Both the position numbers and the translations under genes were made by a program. Under the pieces are notes generated by a model. The model saw only the letters and a list, made by a program, of their open reading frames with translations. It was not told where the DNA came from and made no database searches. A stretch of DNA of 64,000 bases from Endomychus coccineus (lineage: Eukaryota; Arthropoda; Insecta; Coleoptera; Endomychidae): assembly GCA_958510875.1 (NCBI GenBank), contig OY294068.1:197432315-197496314 (forward strand). Reading direction: 5' to 3'. Of the stretch, positions 42,807 to 55,307 are shown in pieces (the stretch's first letter is position 1; every line of letters starts with the position of its first letter).

Positions 42807-45134
42807 TACAGGGTGTCCTCGAACTGCGTGGCCAAAATAAAGCCGAAGATTCTTTGATTCGAAAAAAAGTTGATGAGCCTTTTTACTTTTGCCTCAAGTG
42901 TCTTGTTTACCCGGTAGAAGGCTTCAAAATTGCAAAAATAATTTTGTTTTTTCGGTATAACTTGAGAACGTGATGAAGAACTTTTACAATATTTAGCAGG
43001 TGAGTTACTGTCAATAATGGCCATTTTTGAGAGTGGAGCACAGAGCCTTAGAGACCATAGAAATGGCTCAAACTTGAGGATGTAACGGGAAAAGTGTCCA
43101 GAACATTTTTGTGGTCAATGTAATTCACTCGATATTTTTTATGTAGATAGCTTATCTAATTTGAAAACTTTTCTTACTCTTAGAAAATTTTGATAAAATC
43201 AACGGATTAGCTTGAAAAAATTAATTTTCGAGTCTGCAATTTTGGCTTACTAAGTTTACTTGATTAAAATACCTTAGTTGCCTCTGCTTTTCTAATGTCA
43301 TTTTGGCATTTGAAGAATTTATTCTCAAAACTGTGAGTTTTTACTTTGCTTTCCGTAACAATTTTATAAAATTATGGCTCAAAATTTCACTAACACTGAA
43401 ATGGTTGATACGTTATTGATTTATGGACTTTGTCGTTGCAATGGCCGGAGAAGGGAAAGATATCCGCATCGCAGAATTCCAAATCGGCAAACCTTCGCGA
43501 AACTGGCAAATTTGAAGCAAATCGCAGAGAAACTGGACGCAGACGGACAAGAAGGACGTTAGAGCTCGAAGAAGCGATACTGGAAGCGGTTAAAACTGAA
43601 CCTAGGATAAGCACACTACGTTTGGGACTTCGTATTGGAGCCTCAAAATCATTAGTTCATAATGTACTGAAAGAAGAACTATTGTATCCCTATCATATTA
43701 AAACAGTTCAAGACTTATTGCCCATGGATCCAGGTCATCGGCTAGATTTCTGTCGGCATATTGTCCAAAGACAAAACGCAAACCCCAATTTTTGTAGAAG
43801 AATTCTGTTCACGGACGAAGATACTTTCACGAGATGTGGTCTTTTTAACCTCCATAATGAACATTTCTATGTTGATGAAAATCCTCAAGAAACGGAAGTT
43901 ACATATTTTCAGAATCAAACTAAAATCAATGTTTGGGTTGGAATTGTGGATAACTTTATTATTGGCCCTACCGTTATACCCGATCGATTGAACGGGGAGA
44001 ACTACTTGAACTTTTTGGAACAAAGGCTACTTGAACTGTTGGAAGACTTGCCCTTACACATTCGTCGTGGCCTGGTTTATCCATGATGGTGCACCTCCTC
44101 ATTTCACATTAGCTGTGAGGCGACATTTGAATGCGGAATATCCAGATCGCTGGATAGGTAGAGGACACGATGCACCAGTGAACTGGCCGGCCCGCTCCCC
44201 TGATTTGACGCCCTGCGACTTCTTTCTATGGGGCGCTTTGAAGTCGAAAGTTTATGCAGCTCCAGTAAACACACGAGAGGAATTGTTGCAACGAATTAAT
44301 CATGAAGCGGATTTATTGAAGAATGATCCTGAAGTACTAGCCAGAGTTCAATCCAATTTCTTGAAACGAATTAATTTGTGTATTCAGGAAAATGGGCAAC
44401 ATTTCGAACAATTGATGCCTTAGCGATTTCCCAAAAAGTTTTGTTGTTTCTTTTAATTTAGCATTTGTTTTTCCAAAATAATCACATCGTTTCCCCATTT
44501 CTATTGTTTTTATTATTCGTGTTTTACCGAGGTATTAACCATTTCAGTGTTAGTGAAATTTTGAGCCATAATTTTGTAAATTTTTACGGAAAGCAAAGTA
44601 AAAACTGACAGTTTTGAGAATAAATTCTCCAAATGCCAAAATGACATTAGAAAAGCAAAGGCAACTAAGGTATTTTAATCAAGTAAAATTAGTAAGCCAA
44701 AATTGCAGACTCGAAAATTATTTTTTTCAAGCTAATCCGTTGATTTTATCAAAATTTTCTAAGAGTAAGAAAAGTTTTCAAATTAGATAAGCTATCTACA
44801 TAAAAAAATATAGAGTGAATTACATCGACAACAAAAAAGTTCTGGACACTTTTCCCGTTACATCCTCAAGTTTGAGCCATTTCTATGGTCTCTAAAGCTC
44901 TATCTCCGCTCTCAAAAACGGCTATTATTGACAGTAACTCACCTGCCAAATATTGTAAAAGTCATCCATCACGTTCTCAAGTTATACCGAAAAAACAAAA
45001 TTATTTTTGCAACTTTGAAGCCCTCTACCGGCTAAACAAGACACTTGAGGCAAAAGTAAAATGCTCATCAAATTTTTTTCGAATCAAAGAATCTTCAGTT
45101 TTAGTTTAGCCACGCAGTTCGAGGACACCCTGTA
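42807..45134 (+). mobile_element. Mariner-like transposon with about 600-bp inverted repeats
   Basis: The element starts TACAGGGTGTCC and ends GGACACCCTGTA, with a TA target duplication on each side (42805-42806 and 45135-45136). The two ends are inverted copies over about 600 bases (42807-43411 and 44534-45134) with only scattered differences. A transposase gene with two frameshifts lies between, its start codon inside the left repeat. The element is 2,328 bp. The flanking stretch 42110-42804 shows nothing recognisable. Confidence 0.93.
43374..44423 (+). pseudogene. Mariner/IS630-type transposase, two frameshifts
   Basis: This would cut and paste the surrounding element. Frame one begins MAQNFTNTEMVDTLLIYGL and continues PHRRIPNRQTF, an N-terminal helix-turn-helix like DUF4817. 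After a shift near 43495, frame two reads LRETGKFEANRRETGRRR, then ILFTDEDTFTRCG (first catalytic Asp). After a second shift near 44070, the reading returns to frame one with WFIHDGAPPHF (second Asp) and ARSPDLTPCDFFLWG (third acidic position). There are 43 residues between the second Asp and the last Asp of that block. About 350 residues if the shifts are ignored, normal for the family, so inactivation is probably recent. Confidence 0.9.
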
Positions 45135-45136
45135 TA

Positions 45137-46590
45137 AACACTAATTTATTATGAAGAGTTAAGCAAAAGCTTTAATAATACATCCAGTACTAGCAGAAAT
45201 ATTTCTTCTCAAAATCAATAAAAGAGTGCTAAATATACAGCACTTATGTTGATAAGCTGCCAGATAAAAAAGCGGAAAAAGTCTTAAAAAAATTATTAAA
45301 ATTAAATATTAAGAATATTGAATTATGTGTTTGATTTTTAATTTTCATTTTTTCTTTTATAGTATAAACGAAACTTTAGAAAATGTTTATTTCAGCTGTA
45401 ATTATTTTAAGACATGACTAGGATTGATATTAATTTTACACAGGTTTCTTAATCACCAGACTCAAGAAATTATAATAAATTGAATGATTCATTATTGCCC
45501 ATGAAATTGATTTGGTATTTTTTCATATTTTGTCAGCATTATTGAAATACGAAATTATGTAACGTTTATATAAGAATTAAGACATTTATGATAACGTATA
45601 ATACTGATAAAGTAATATCTACTTATTTATTTATAAAGTAGCTCGCTAAATGTTGACAGGAAAGTGAACAAATATATACGAAATGAATTAATTTAAAAGG
45701 AACTTCACTGTGCGCAAGTAATAAAATTCTAAATTCTATCTAATTTTTGATTATTTATTTAAATCTCGGTTGATAGAAAGATACATTAATTTTTTGTAAC
45801 AATTTTGAGAATGAAATAAACGCCGAATGTCTGGCCATTACCCACGGAAAAATTTTGTTAGATTCAATGCTGTATTTCTCTACATTTTAATATAAAAATT
45901 ATTTATTAAACGGAATTTCGTTAATGCATATAATAAATTACCATAAAATAACGCTTTCAATAATCATTTTATGTATCTATTTATTTATAATTTAATTTGA
46001 CTTTGATATATGTAAAATGCATAATAAATGTAATAAATGATGTGAAATTTTTATTAAAAATTAATCTTTCATACTATTCCCACGATTTTTTACACTTTTT
46101 TGTTCTACAAAATTAAAAAAATAGTTAATACATACATCTAATGAAGTATTGTCTTTGTAATCTCACATTTACGAGATTACAAACTAATCTAAATTTTATA
46201 TTGGAAAAAAAGCAGCCATTTAAGTTTTCATTATATGTATAATGAATATATGAACAAGAATCAAATCCAACAAGGAGTGTACCTGCAATTAAGTTTTATA
46301 ATCCAATTCGCCCAATCACAAATTACAACATAAGAACCAGTATGGCCACTTTCGGAAACCGAATTCTAAAAGAGATACACAGTAAACTATTTCTGTATCT
46401 AATCTTTGTATTACGTAATCTTAATTCAAACTTATCTATTCGAACACGAGAGTGTACTCTGAATTTATAGATAATGTTCGTTTGACTGATTGCGAAGGCA
46501 AAAAAATCTTCAGCTGAAGTAATGTTTACATTGCATTCAGCTACTCGCTATAAACTCATAGAATCGATCAAAACTATTCAATAATAAACT
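45137..46590. other. AT-rich intergenic stretch, no feature seen
   Basis: Very AT-rich sequence with many stops in all frames and no repeat structure that I could recognise. Confidence 0.6.
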
Positions 46591-46594
46591 ATGG

Positions 46595-46905
46595 AAGAGT
46601 TCACACTGTGGATACTCTATAACACTGTAAATAATAAATAATCACAGTCATCCACTAAAAATACTCTTAAAGAACTGAGGACCTTTCGGCTACCAAGTAG
46701 CCATCATCAGAGTAAACTAAATTATAAATCAAAATGTGTTTAAGTACCCTACTATTATTATAGTATTTAACAGGCACATTTCGCTTTATAATTTAGTTTA
46801 CTCTGATGATGGCTACTTGGTAGCCCTCAGTATTTTAAGAGTATTTTTAATGGATAACGTTGATTATTATTTCTTATTTATAGTATCCACAGTGTGAACT
46901 TTTAT
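46595..46905. repeat. Inverted repeat with hammerhead-like motifs
   Basis: Arms of about 140 bases are inverted around a short spacer (centre near 46750). The left arm, read on the minus strand, contains CTGATGA (46710-46704), a 6-bp hairpin GGCTAC/GTAGCC with loop TTG, then GAAA and GGTC: the order of a hammerhead ribozyme core with one extra U after CUGAUGA. The right arm, on the plus strand (from about 46797), has the same CTGATGA and hairpin but lacks GAAAGGTC. Confidence 0.6.
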
Positions 46906-49071
46906 AGTTTATTATTGAATGCAATGCAACGAAAAAATTGTGTAAGATTCAAAGGCTCTATGAATACGGACAACTGGGGCACCAAAAATCCTACGGCTAG
47001 AATAAAAGAAACATTTAGCAATACAAAAGACTACGAAAAAGAGCGTAACATCACCAAAGAAGAATCCCAGGGAGGCCTAAAGCTTCGGTGGAAGGTTAAA
47101 GACTCTCTGAAGAGAGAGCATCCAATATTCATGGCACCAAAGGACGACATGGGTAAAGTCTTCATGTTTACATCGAACATTCAAACCATCCTTGGAAACA
47201 AAGAAGAGTGAAGGCAGAGGAATGTCCACATTGACCGACCATGGGATGCAGAACAGCAGAAGGTCCGGGGGTTGGAATCTTTGGGCACAAAATCAAATAC
47301 TAGGAAGTCATGGCTAAGTACACTAGTATCTTTCAAACGGAAGTTCATACAATTGTCCTCAACTCTACCTGGACAAAAGATACAACAAGAAGGACCTAGT
47401 AATCATGTTCTTAGCTGCATAATAAACCAAGCCCCTTGGAGGCGCAGATCGCAATCACCCTGCGTTGAATCCCAAGACACAGGAATTGAAGGTAATGAGC
47501 AGACCGAGTCGTAATCCTCTGTAGTCAATGAGAAAGAACGTCAAGACACACAACACAACAGTAAAGCTAATTACAACATTGGAGTCGGGAAACATAATCC
47601 ATCTGAATGTTCTGAAACTGCCAGGCGTACTGTAAAACAGTACGAAGAGGGAGATACAATAGTCCAATAGGCTGTACCATGGTACCCTGATCATTGCCCT
47701 AAACGATCTGAAATGCGTGTGACGATTTGCAAGGATTTCGTTTCTTGTTCTAGAATATCAACTGTGGTGGCAACCTTGCAACACCGACACCTCTTGCCAA
47801 TCGTAATGGTAACAACGATTCAGGTAATGCGCCAGTCCAGTTTGCATTATTATCGCCAAATAGTATTTATATTTAAACAGGCTACCAAGTAGCCATCATC
47901 AGAGTAAACTAAATTATAAATCAAAATGTGTTTAAGTACCCTACTATTATTATAGTATTTAACAGGCACATTTCGCTTTATAATTTAGTTTACTCTGATG
48001 ATGGCTACTTGGTAGCCCTCAGTATTTTAAGAGTATTTTTAATGGATAACGTTGATTATTATTTCTTATTTATAGTATCCACAGTGTGAACTTTTATAGT
48101 TTATTATTGAATGCAATGCAACGAAAAAATTGTGTAAGATTCAAAGGCTCTATGAATACGGACAACTGGGGCACCAAAAATCCTACGGCTAGAATAAAAG
48201 AAACATTTAGCAATACAAAAGACTACGAAAAAGAGCGTAACATCACCAAAGAAGAATCCCAGGGAGGCCTAAAGCTTCGGTGGAAGGTTAAAGACTCTCT
48301 GAAGAGAGAGCATCCAATATTCATGGCACCAAAGGACGACATGGGCAAAGTCTTCATGTTTACATCGAACATTCAAACCATCCTTGGAAACAAAGAAGAG
48401 TGAAGGCAGAGGAATGTCCACATTGACCGACCATGGGATGCAGAACAGCAGAAGGTCCGGGGGTTGGAATCTTTGGGCACAAAATCAAATACTAGGAAGT
48501 CATGGCTAAGTACACTAGTATCTTTCAAACGGAAGTTCATACAATTGTCCTCAACTCTACCTGGACAAAAGATACAACAAGAAGGACCTAGTAATCATGT
48601 TCTTAGCTGCATAATAAACCAAGCCCCTTGGAGGCGCAGATCGCAATCACCCTGCGTTGAATCCCAAGACACAGGAATTGAAGGTAATGAGCAGACCGAG
48701 TCGTAATCCTCTGTAGTCAATGAGAAAGAACGTCAAGACACACAACACAACAGTAAAGCTAATTACAACATTGGAGTCGGGAAACATAATTCATCTGAAT
48801 GTTCTGAAACTGCCAGGCGTACTGTAAAACAGTACGAAGAGGGAGATACAATAGTCCAATAGGCTGTACCATGGTACCCTGATCATTGCCCTAAACGATC
48901 TGAAATGCGTGTGACGATTTGCAAGGATTTCGTTTCTTGTTCTAGAATATCAACTGTGGTGGCAACCTTGCAACACCGACACCTCTTGCCAATCGTAATG
49001 GTAACAACGATTCAGGTAATGCGCCAGTCCAGTTTGCATTATTATCGCCAAATAGTATTTATATTTAAACA
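46688..49071 (+). mobile_element. Tandem 1,192-bp units, retrozyme/Penelope-like
   Basis: Two head-to-tail units (46688-47879 and 47880-49071) are nearly identical; I saw only two substitutions (TAAAGTC/CAAAGTC near 47155, AATCC/AATTC near 47590). Each begins with the hairpin repeat carrying hammerhead-like motifs and contains a 105-codon frame (46894-47211, 48086-48403), a second 80-codon frame and the RNase H-like scrap [12 protein letters not shown] further partial, diverged copy of the boundary follows at 49072-49190 with GGCTACTTGGCAGTC-GAAATGTC. Hammerhead-bounded tandem units of this size are typical of retrozymes and some Penelope derivatives; no reverse transcriptase is present, so any mobility would be in trans. 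Confidence 0.55.
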
Positions 49072-49190
49072 GGCACATTTTGATTTATAATTTAGTTTAC
49101 TCTAATGTTGGCTACTTGGCAGTCGAAATGTCCTCATTACTTTAAGAGTAACTTCTCAATACTTCAGTAGTTGAGAGTGATTATTTCTTA

Positions 49191-50985
49191 TTTATAGAAC
49201 TATTCAATATTGTGCCCAATGATACCCAGCAACTGTATAAACCTATAAAACGCTACAATCACAATTTTTAGCAGATTAAATAAACAATACAATCTTATCA
49301 ATTAAAAATCATGAATAAATTAAATCATGGAAATACTGCAGCACCTCATATTTCCGGTTCGGACAACCCGATAGACGCACAGGTTATTGTTTTGTTATAT
49401 GACGTAGCTGAAGGATTAGAACGAGGGAGGAGGGTAGTTTGGACCCACCACTCTCTTCCTCAACTAACCGACTGTCGGCTACGCCTTTTCATTACTCATG
49501 TTCCATGTCAAAAATTTTCCCCAAGGATTGCTAATAAAAGATACCTGTAGAGCAATAGTTAGATCTATTTATTCAGTTATCCACCCTGTTTAGCTCCATT
49601 ATTTCATTTTGAACAAGTATACTTCAGATGTTAACGGTAACCTTTACATCACTAACATGAAGCACTTAACACTTTAACGATTGACTTCATTTAATTATCC
49701 AAATATTTGGCTTGGAGACCTCCTACACTCTACACGATTGGTTAAAATAGAATTCACGATCATAAATGCAACATAGCCGGTTTGTTTGTCCAATTTGTCT
49801 GTCTATGATGTCATCATTGTTGACATTCCTTGGATGCGAAATTGCACAGTGATGCCACATCGGTTGATCTAACACATTAAGTCGAATACGGTGAATTTCA
49901 AAACCTGTGTCAAGTACAGTTCGACCATTACAAGGAAGGCAATCCTGATTTGATTTTTATTTAAATCTCAATTTCCTCAAGCTTCCAGAAACTGGCGTTA
50001 CTTTACATTGCAGTTTAGTGCCATAACTCTGAAGTCCAATATCGCTGGTTCTATTAGATAGGTAGTTCTGAAGTTTCATATTGTTTTTGTATGAAAAAAT
50101 TTGACTTTTTTTATTGTACTTGCAATTAATGAAAGTTAGTGCATCTATCGCATCTTCTACTTCCTTCCTCACAGTCCTCACATTGGCTTTGGCAAATGCA
50201 AATGAATGGTTTGCTCTATTCACATTAAAATTCACCAGGAATGCAAAGAAACTCCGATTTCATTAGATGTTAGGCCGCCAAGGCCTAGTCTATCGTTTTC
50301 GGAGTATTAGAAGTGTGATTTTTTTTTCTCTTTTCTATTCCTACAATGCTACACATATGGGCAAATCCCAAGGCATATTATATACGTAAAATAACGCGTG
50401 CGATGCGTTTGAAGGTTACATAATCTGCCAGTTTTAGAAACGGTGAACGCTATCGATCTAAGTCGGACTGAGCGAAAATACTCGTTGCGGCTGACGGTAG
50501 AAAAAGGTCAAATACCCTTTGCCAATGCATACAAACACCGTTCCGACTCGATTGTTCTCAATTATTGTAGGAAGAGCGGTAATGCCAATGACATAGCCTG
50601 TGGGTCGGACCACTGACACTTGTTACATCACCGTTCGTTAACTGGTATATTAAATGTCATTTACATTTAACAACTCCCACTAGTGTAATCCATTCATTCA
50701 AGCTACAATACTGGCCTTATTTACATTCGCTAAATCTAAATTGATATATTCCATCAAGGGATGTAAAACTTTTAGCTGTCCGGGGAATGTAGGCGTGTAA
50801 TTTCACGACGAAAAATAACGACTGATAGAAAATCATTAGGAAATGTTTAAAATCATATAAATAAAGGAATGATACCAGGAAGAATAATATTATTAACTAC
50901 AAACGAATTTGAATTTGAAAAGAGTCGTGGCGATTCAACCAAATCCCCCATCAATAATTGGCTTGGTGGCTTTTGAACAATGTTG
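49191..50985. other. Intergenic stretch, no supported gene
   Basis: Mixed-composition sequence. The minus-strand frame 49957-50235 (92 codons, KEVEDAIDALTFINCKYN) has no recognisable motif and no splice context that I trust. No repeats were recognised. Confidence 0.45.
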
Positions 50986-50989
50986 TTGT

Positions 50990-51340
50990 GAACGCGATGG
51001 ACAAAATTAATGTGCCGATTAAAATAATAGCAAATGTTTCAAAACTATATGGATCTTCAAGAAATATGATAGAATTTTATTTAGAACAGTCGCATAGCTT
51101 AATGGTGCGCTTACGGTTATCACTTACATTATAGGAAAGAAAGGTACAAAACACAGAATAACATGACATAAATCAAAACAAACTTGATTCATCACATATT
51201 GTTGATAATACTGAAAACTTTTGTTCAACATTCTGAGAATTCCAATGAAAAAAAGTCTGAAATTAGGGCAACCCGTTTTAAAAACCTAATAAGGACCAAA
51301 ACAACGCTTAAATTCAACCATAGAACAATGAGCCCTCAAT
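50990..51340 (+). repeat. SINE-like dispersed repeat, copy 1
   Basis: It shares with 53690-54050 the order GTGCCGATT.AA.TAATA, TAGCTTAAT..T.CGCTTA, ACAAAACACA.AATA.GACATAAATC, AAACTTGATT and GACCAAAACAAC. TAGCTTAATGGTGCG resembles a tRNA A box, but no clear B box follows. No coding capacity. Confidence 0.5.
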
Positions 51341-53689
51341 GCTGCAATTAATTAGAAATTCGATTCAAATTATCTTTACTGAATTATTTTCCAGCAAGTA
51401 CACAATTATGAAGTTTCGGCAATTTTATGAATGCTTTTTATCAATATCAAATTAGTTTTATTCATTCTAATGATATTAAATCCGAGAAAAAATTATTGAA
51501 AAATTAACATAACGATGCGAGTTCAGGGCAGATTCGCGATTTTTCATTGATCAGCATAACCAACGAACATCTAATGAAAACCCACCAATTGGAAGTATGC
51601 TAACACATGCTCTTTAATCGCATAAGACCAATAATTTCGATTCGGCGATCGTCAGCTCCTCCAGAAACCAAAGTAGTTAAGTCGCATCTCAAGATTTATT
51701 GATTATATCTAATCTCCAATTCTCCAAGAATAGGAGATTACAAAAAGTTGGGGATCAACTGTTTAGGAAATTAATATAGCGAGTTTAATGTTAATCCATG
51801 GCTGCGACGGTTATTTTTTGCAAGTACATATATTGAAGAGGTTAGATTATGTTGGTAAAATTTAAGTTCAAAATTAAGGTTACCGATAACGTTAATGCTA
51901 TGTTTATATCACTTTTATTTTCTCTAGAAACCGTAATATTTTGTTAATGTTTGTTATTATAACAAAAGGTAAGCTAGCAATTTGACATCTGCGACTAGCC
52001 ACAATACCAGAAGATCGCCACTGAATAACAATAACTGTTCATTTATGTAATTTCCAGTTCTTCTTATTTATATTTAGCATCTTGAGACACAATCAGATCA
52101 ATCTCTGGCTTAGGAAAAATCCAGGTTTGGGTTATATAGTAACGAATTAGATCAATAATTTTAATAAATGACCTACTTTTTTTTCGAAATACTCCAAGAA
52201 ATAGCAAATATTATTTATGTCTAATTATTTGAGGATTTTGATATTTATAGACATATTTCTGTTACAGGTTGCTTAATTTTGAATAATGTGTATATGTTAC
52301 TTGTTTTCCATATTATAATTAAATCTCCACGGCATAATGAAAGATGTTTTATTTATTAGGTCATGTATGGTAATGATTATGTAGTTGCACATATGTATTA
52401 TTTAATAATTGAAGCTGTTAATAACAAAATTTGTCATTTAATGTGATTACATTAATTTCAGTTCATTACATACTAAAATTTTCCATTGAAGAAATGCAAA
52501 ACAAGTTGCATATAGATGCTTCATGGAAATATGATTAAATTCAAAATGAACGATGATTAATTCTATATCGTTGATGTAATTTTGTACATAATACTATTAT
52601 GTATTGTTGCTGAATCATAAAAACCGATCGAAGACGATTATAACTTGATAATTCATGAAATTTAAATCAATGTAAATTATTCACGTTCTTGCCACTTGTC
52701 ACGTGGTCAGAATTATCTTCATCTCTGTCTAATACCTGGCTGGAATAGGTCTTCTGTCTCTCTTACGTGTTGGAGTCATCGACTGAACAGCGGTGCGTAT
52801 ACCATGCGCTATCCATGTATGTATATATAATATCTATGGGTTATGCATACGATGAAGAAATTAAGAAATTTCTCTCTGCATAATTATGTCCTCCAGGATA
52901 ATTTTTTGACAGATAGGTATTCGTGAATTTCTTATTGTTACTCTACTATCTAATGACCCCACGGAACTAATACTATTTATAGAAGTGACTTAAACTTTGA
53001 TGACTAGTTTATATATGGAATACTATCAGTCTCACTAGTGAATATCTCGAATTCACTATCATCATGAAAGTCATTCCAAAATGTAATCATTCATCAGATA
53101 CAGTATATTTGAATTATTTACTTTCAACATTTTTAACTTGCAAATCTCATGAACATTGATAAGAACATGAATTATTTAGGAATAGAAGTAGATCATTTCA
53201 ATTTGTGCAAAAGAACCTCACCCACCTATAATACATTCATGAAGAATATTGTCTGAAGAAATACAAGTACAACGATTTACGTTTTAATTACTATTACATA
53301 AACATGTTCACCAAGCACATAATGTGAAGCACTGTAATAAAAAATTAAAGTACTTGGTTGTATACTTAATTATTTTCAAGGTTGTCCACTATAGATATGA
53401 GTCATCACTCTCATCACTTTTATAAATAGTCTATTAGATTATCAAATTAGCATATTAAGTAATCTTGAATTAGATGATACTCATAATACTTATATATATT
53501 GTATTCATCAGCCTTTATAAATATCGAACACGGGAAGAATGGGTAGGTAATTAAGTTGAAAATTTAGGTCATCAGCATAATTATACCGCCCTCTAGTCAA
53601 AGCAGGTGTCTCAACCTAAGGTGTCATAACTAATCCCTTGTTTGTCAAGTAATTAATTATAATAATACAATTGAGAAAGCTCGCGGTAT
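51341..53689. other. AT-rich intergenic stretch, no feature seen
   Basis: No frame longer than 60 codons and no recognisable repeats were found across this stretch. Confidence 0.55.
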
Positions 53690-54050
53690 ACTATTAAGTA
53701 ACGTGCCGATTGAAGTAATAAAATTATAACCGTGTTCAAAATATAAGGATCTTTATGGAATAGGTATAATAGCATTAGTTTTTTTTTACAATTAATAGCT
53801 TAATAATACGCTTAGGGTCAGTGACGTTGGTCAGAAAGGCAGGCGCTTCAATTTCATAACAAAACACAAAATATGACATAAATCATAAACAAACTTGATT
53901 TGATAATAAATCTTGATGAAAATACAGGCAATTCCACTGTTACATTCTGTGAAGAAACATCGTAATTCAAAAGGAAACATCTGAAATTAGAGCAACCAGT
54001 TTTTGAAAACCAATAAAGACCAAAACAACATTAAAAATAAACAATATAAC
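53690..54050 (+). repeat. SINE-like dispersed repeat, copy 2
   Basis: Diverged direct copy of 50990-51340, with the same block order and about 2.7 kb apart. This copy has AATAGCTTAATAATACGCTT in place of the A box-like stretch, so it is probably older or from another subfamily. Confidence 0.5.
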
Positions 54051-54589
54051 AGTGAGCTCTCAACTTGGACCTTGGCATTTCGTTAGATATTCGATTCTAA
54101 TCATCTCCCCAATTTATCTTTCATCAGGTAAGAATACATAGCGTATTTCTTACGATTTTTATACTCTGGTTACACCTATTCCGTCGGCCATTTTTCGAAT
54201 GTCCTCCAGTTTATATTTATCGACTAATTCTAGACCAGTTTAAAGTTCACTTACCTTCAATGACTTATGTAATCTTATTTCGAAATCCACTAGAGACCTA
54301 AATATAAACAATTTTATTCAAGTTATTCGATATATCACACATTCACCACCGCTACGCAACCGCCCTTCATGACTACACAAACAGCCAATATTATGTATCT
54401 GTCAATAAGCATGCGCAGGGAGCGGACACAGCCCCGACCATAGAGACAGATATAGTGAACTACCAACCATTAAACTGTCAAGCTCGTTCGATTTATGATA
54501 ATAATAAACGAGAAAAAAGTAGGGCATACAGATGTGCCTTTGTCTTAATTGTAGGTAACGCGACGTTCTCGCAATGGCAAAGTTTGAGC

Positions 54590-54770
54590 TCAATATAAGA
54601 TTTTACCTTCCTGCCAGGCTTCATTTTTCTATCGAACGGCAAAGTTATGGAACTTTTTACCTAGTGAAACTTTCAAGAAAAATTCGAATGCCTATTTCCT
54701 CCCAACATTCCACTGCTGTCTAACACGATGTTCTTAGAACATTATAGGTTTTCCTCTCGTGTAGTCAAAG
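54590..54770 (+). pseudogene. Non-LTR retrotransposon 3' end fragment
   Basis: CGAACGGCAAAGTTATGGAAC and AACACGATGTTCTTAGAACA correspond, on the opposite strand, to the tail of the element at 30.3 kb (WNSLP-type C-terminus followed by GAACATCGTG). It is truncated at the 5' side, as is usual for non-LTR insertions. Confidence 0.6.
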
Positions 54771-55307
54771 TATAGAAGAAAAAACTTGATCTTGATGTTC
54801 ACCCTAGATATATCATTTATCTAGGATGTCCACAAGTTCATTATGATAAACTAGATTTCAAAAGTTCAACTATTGTGAAGAGGGCCTGGGAACATGAAAA
54901 ATATTCGCAATTGCTTTGATATCTTCCTTTTCTATGTGACTGGTGTGCTGTGCGGTGTTGAGTTCATTCTTCGTTAGCTCAGCATCTCTCTATCTCACTC
55001 ACTCTCATTAATTTCATTGTCGGAAATGTGTACGTGTTCACTTTTAAATTAAAATTTCCGGAAATTATGCAAGGTACAAGGTGAAATCCGATAAAGTTGG
55101 GGATTTACCCAATTTCAGTTGTAAACCAATTAGAATGGAACAAACAGTATCTGAATTAGATAACTAATATTATTATAACCTAATTCGAAGATCATTACCA
55201 CGTAGGCGTAGAAATAAAAATACTTGATAATAGGGATAAAAGGTACGTACGAACTTTAGATGAGTTTTTCTGTGATAATAACACTAATAAAATCTTTTAG
55301 TGTTATT

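Noticed and set aside
46894..47211. 105-codon frame as a real gene
   Set aside because: It is present in both tandem units but has no recognised motif, starts inside the inverted repeat, and is better treated as part of the mobile unit.
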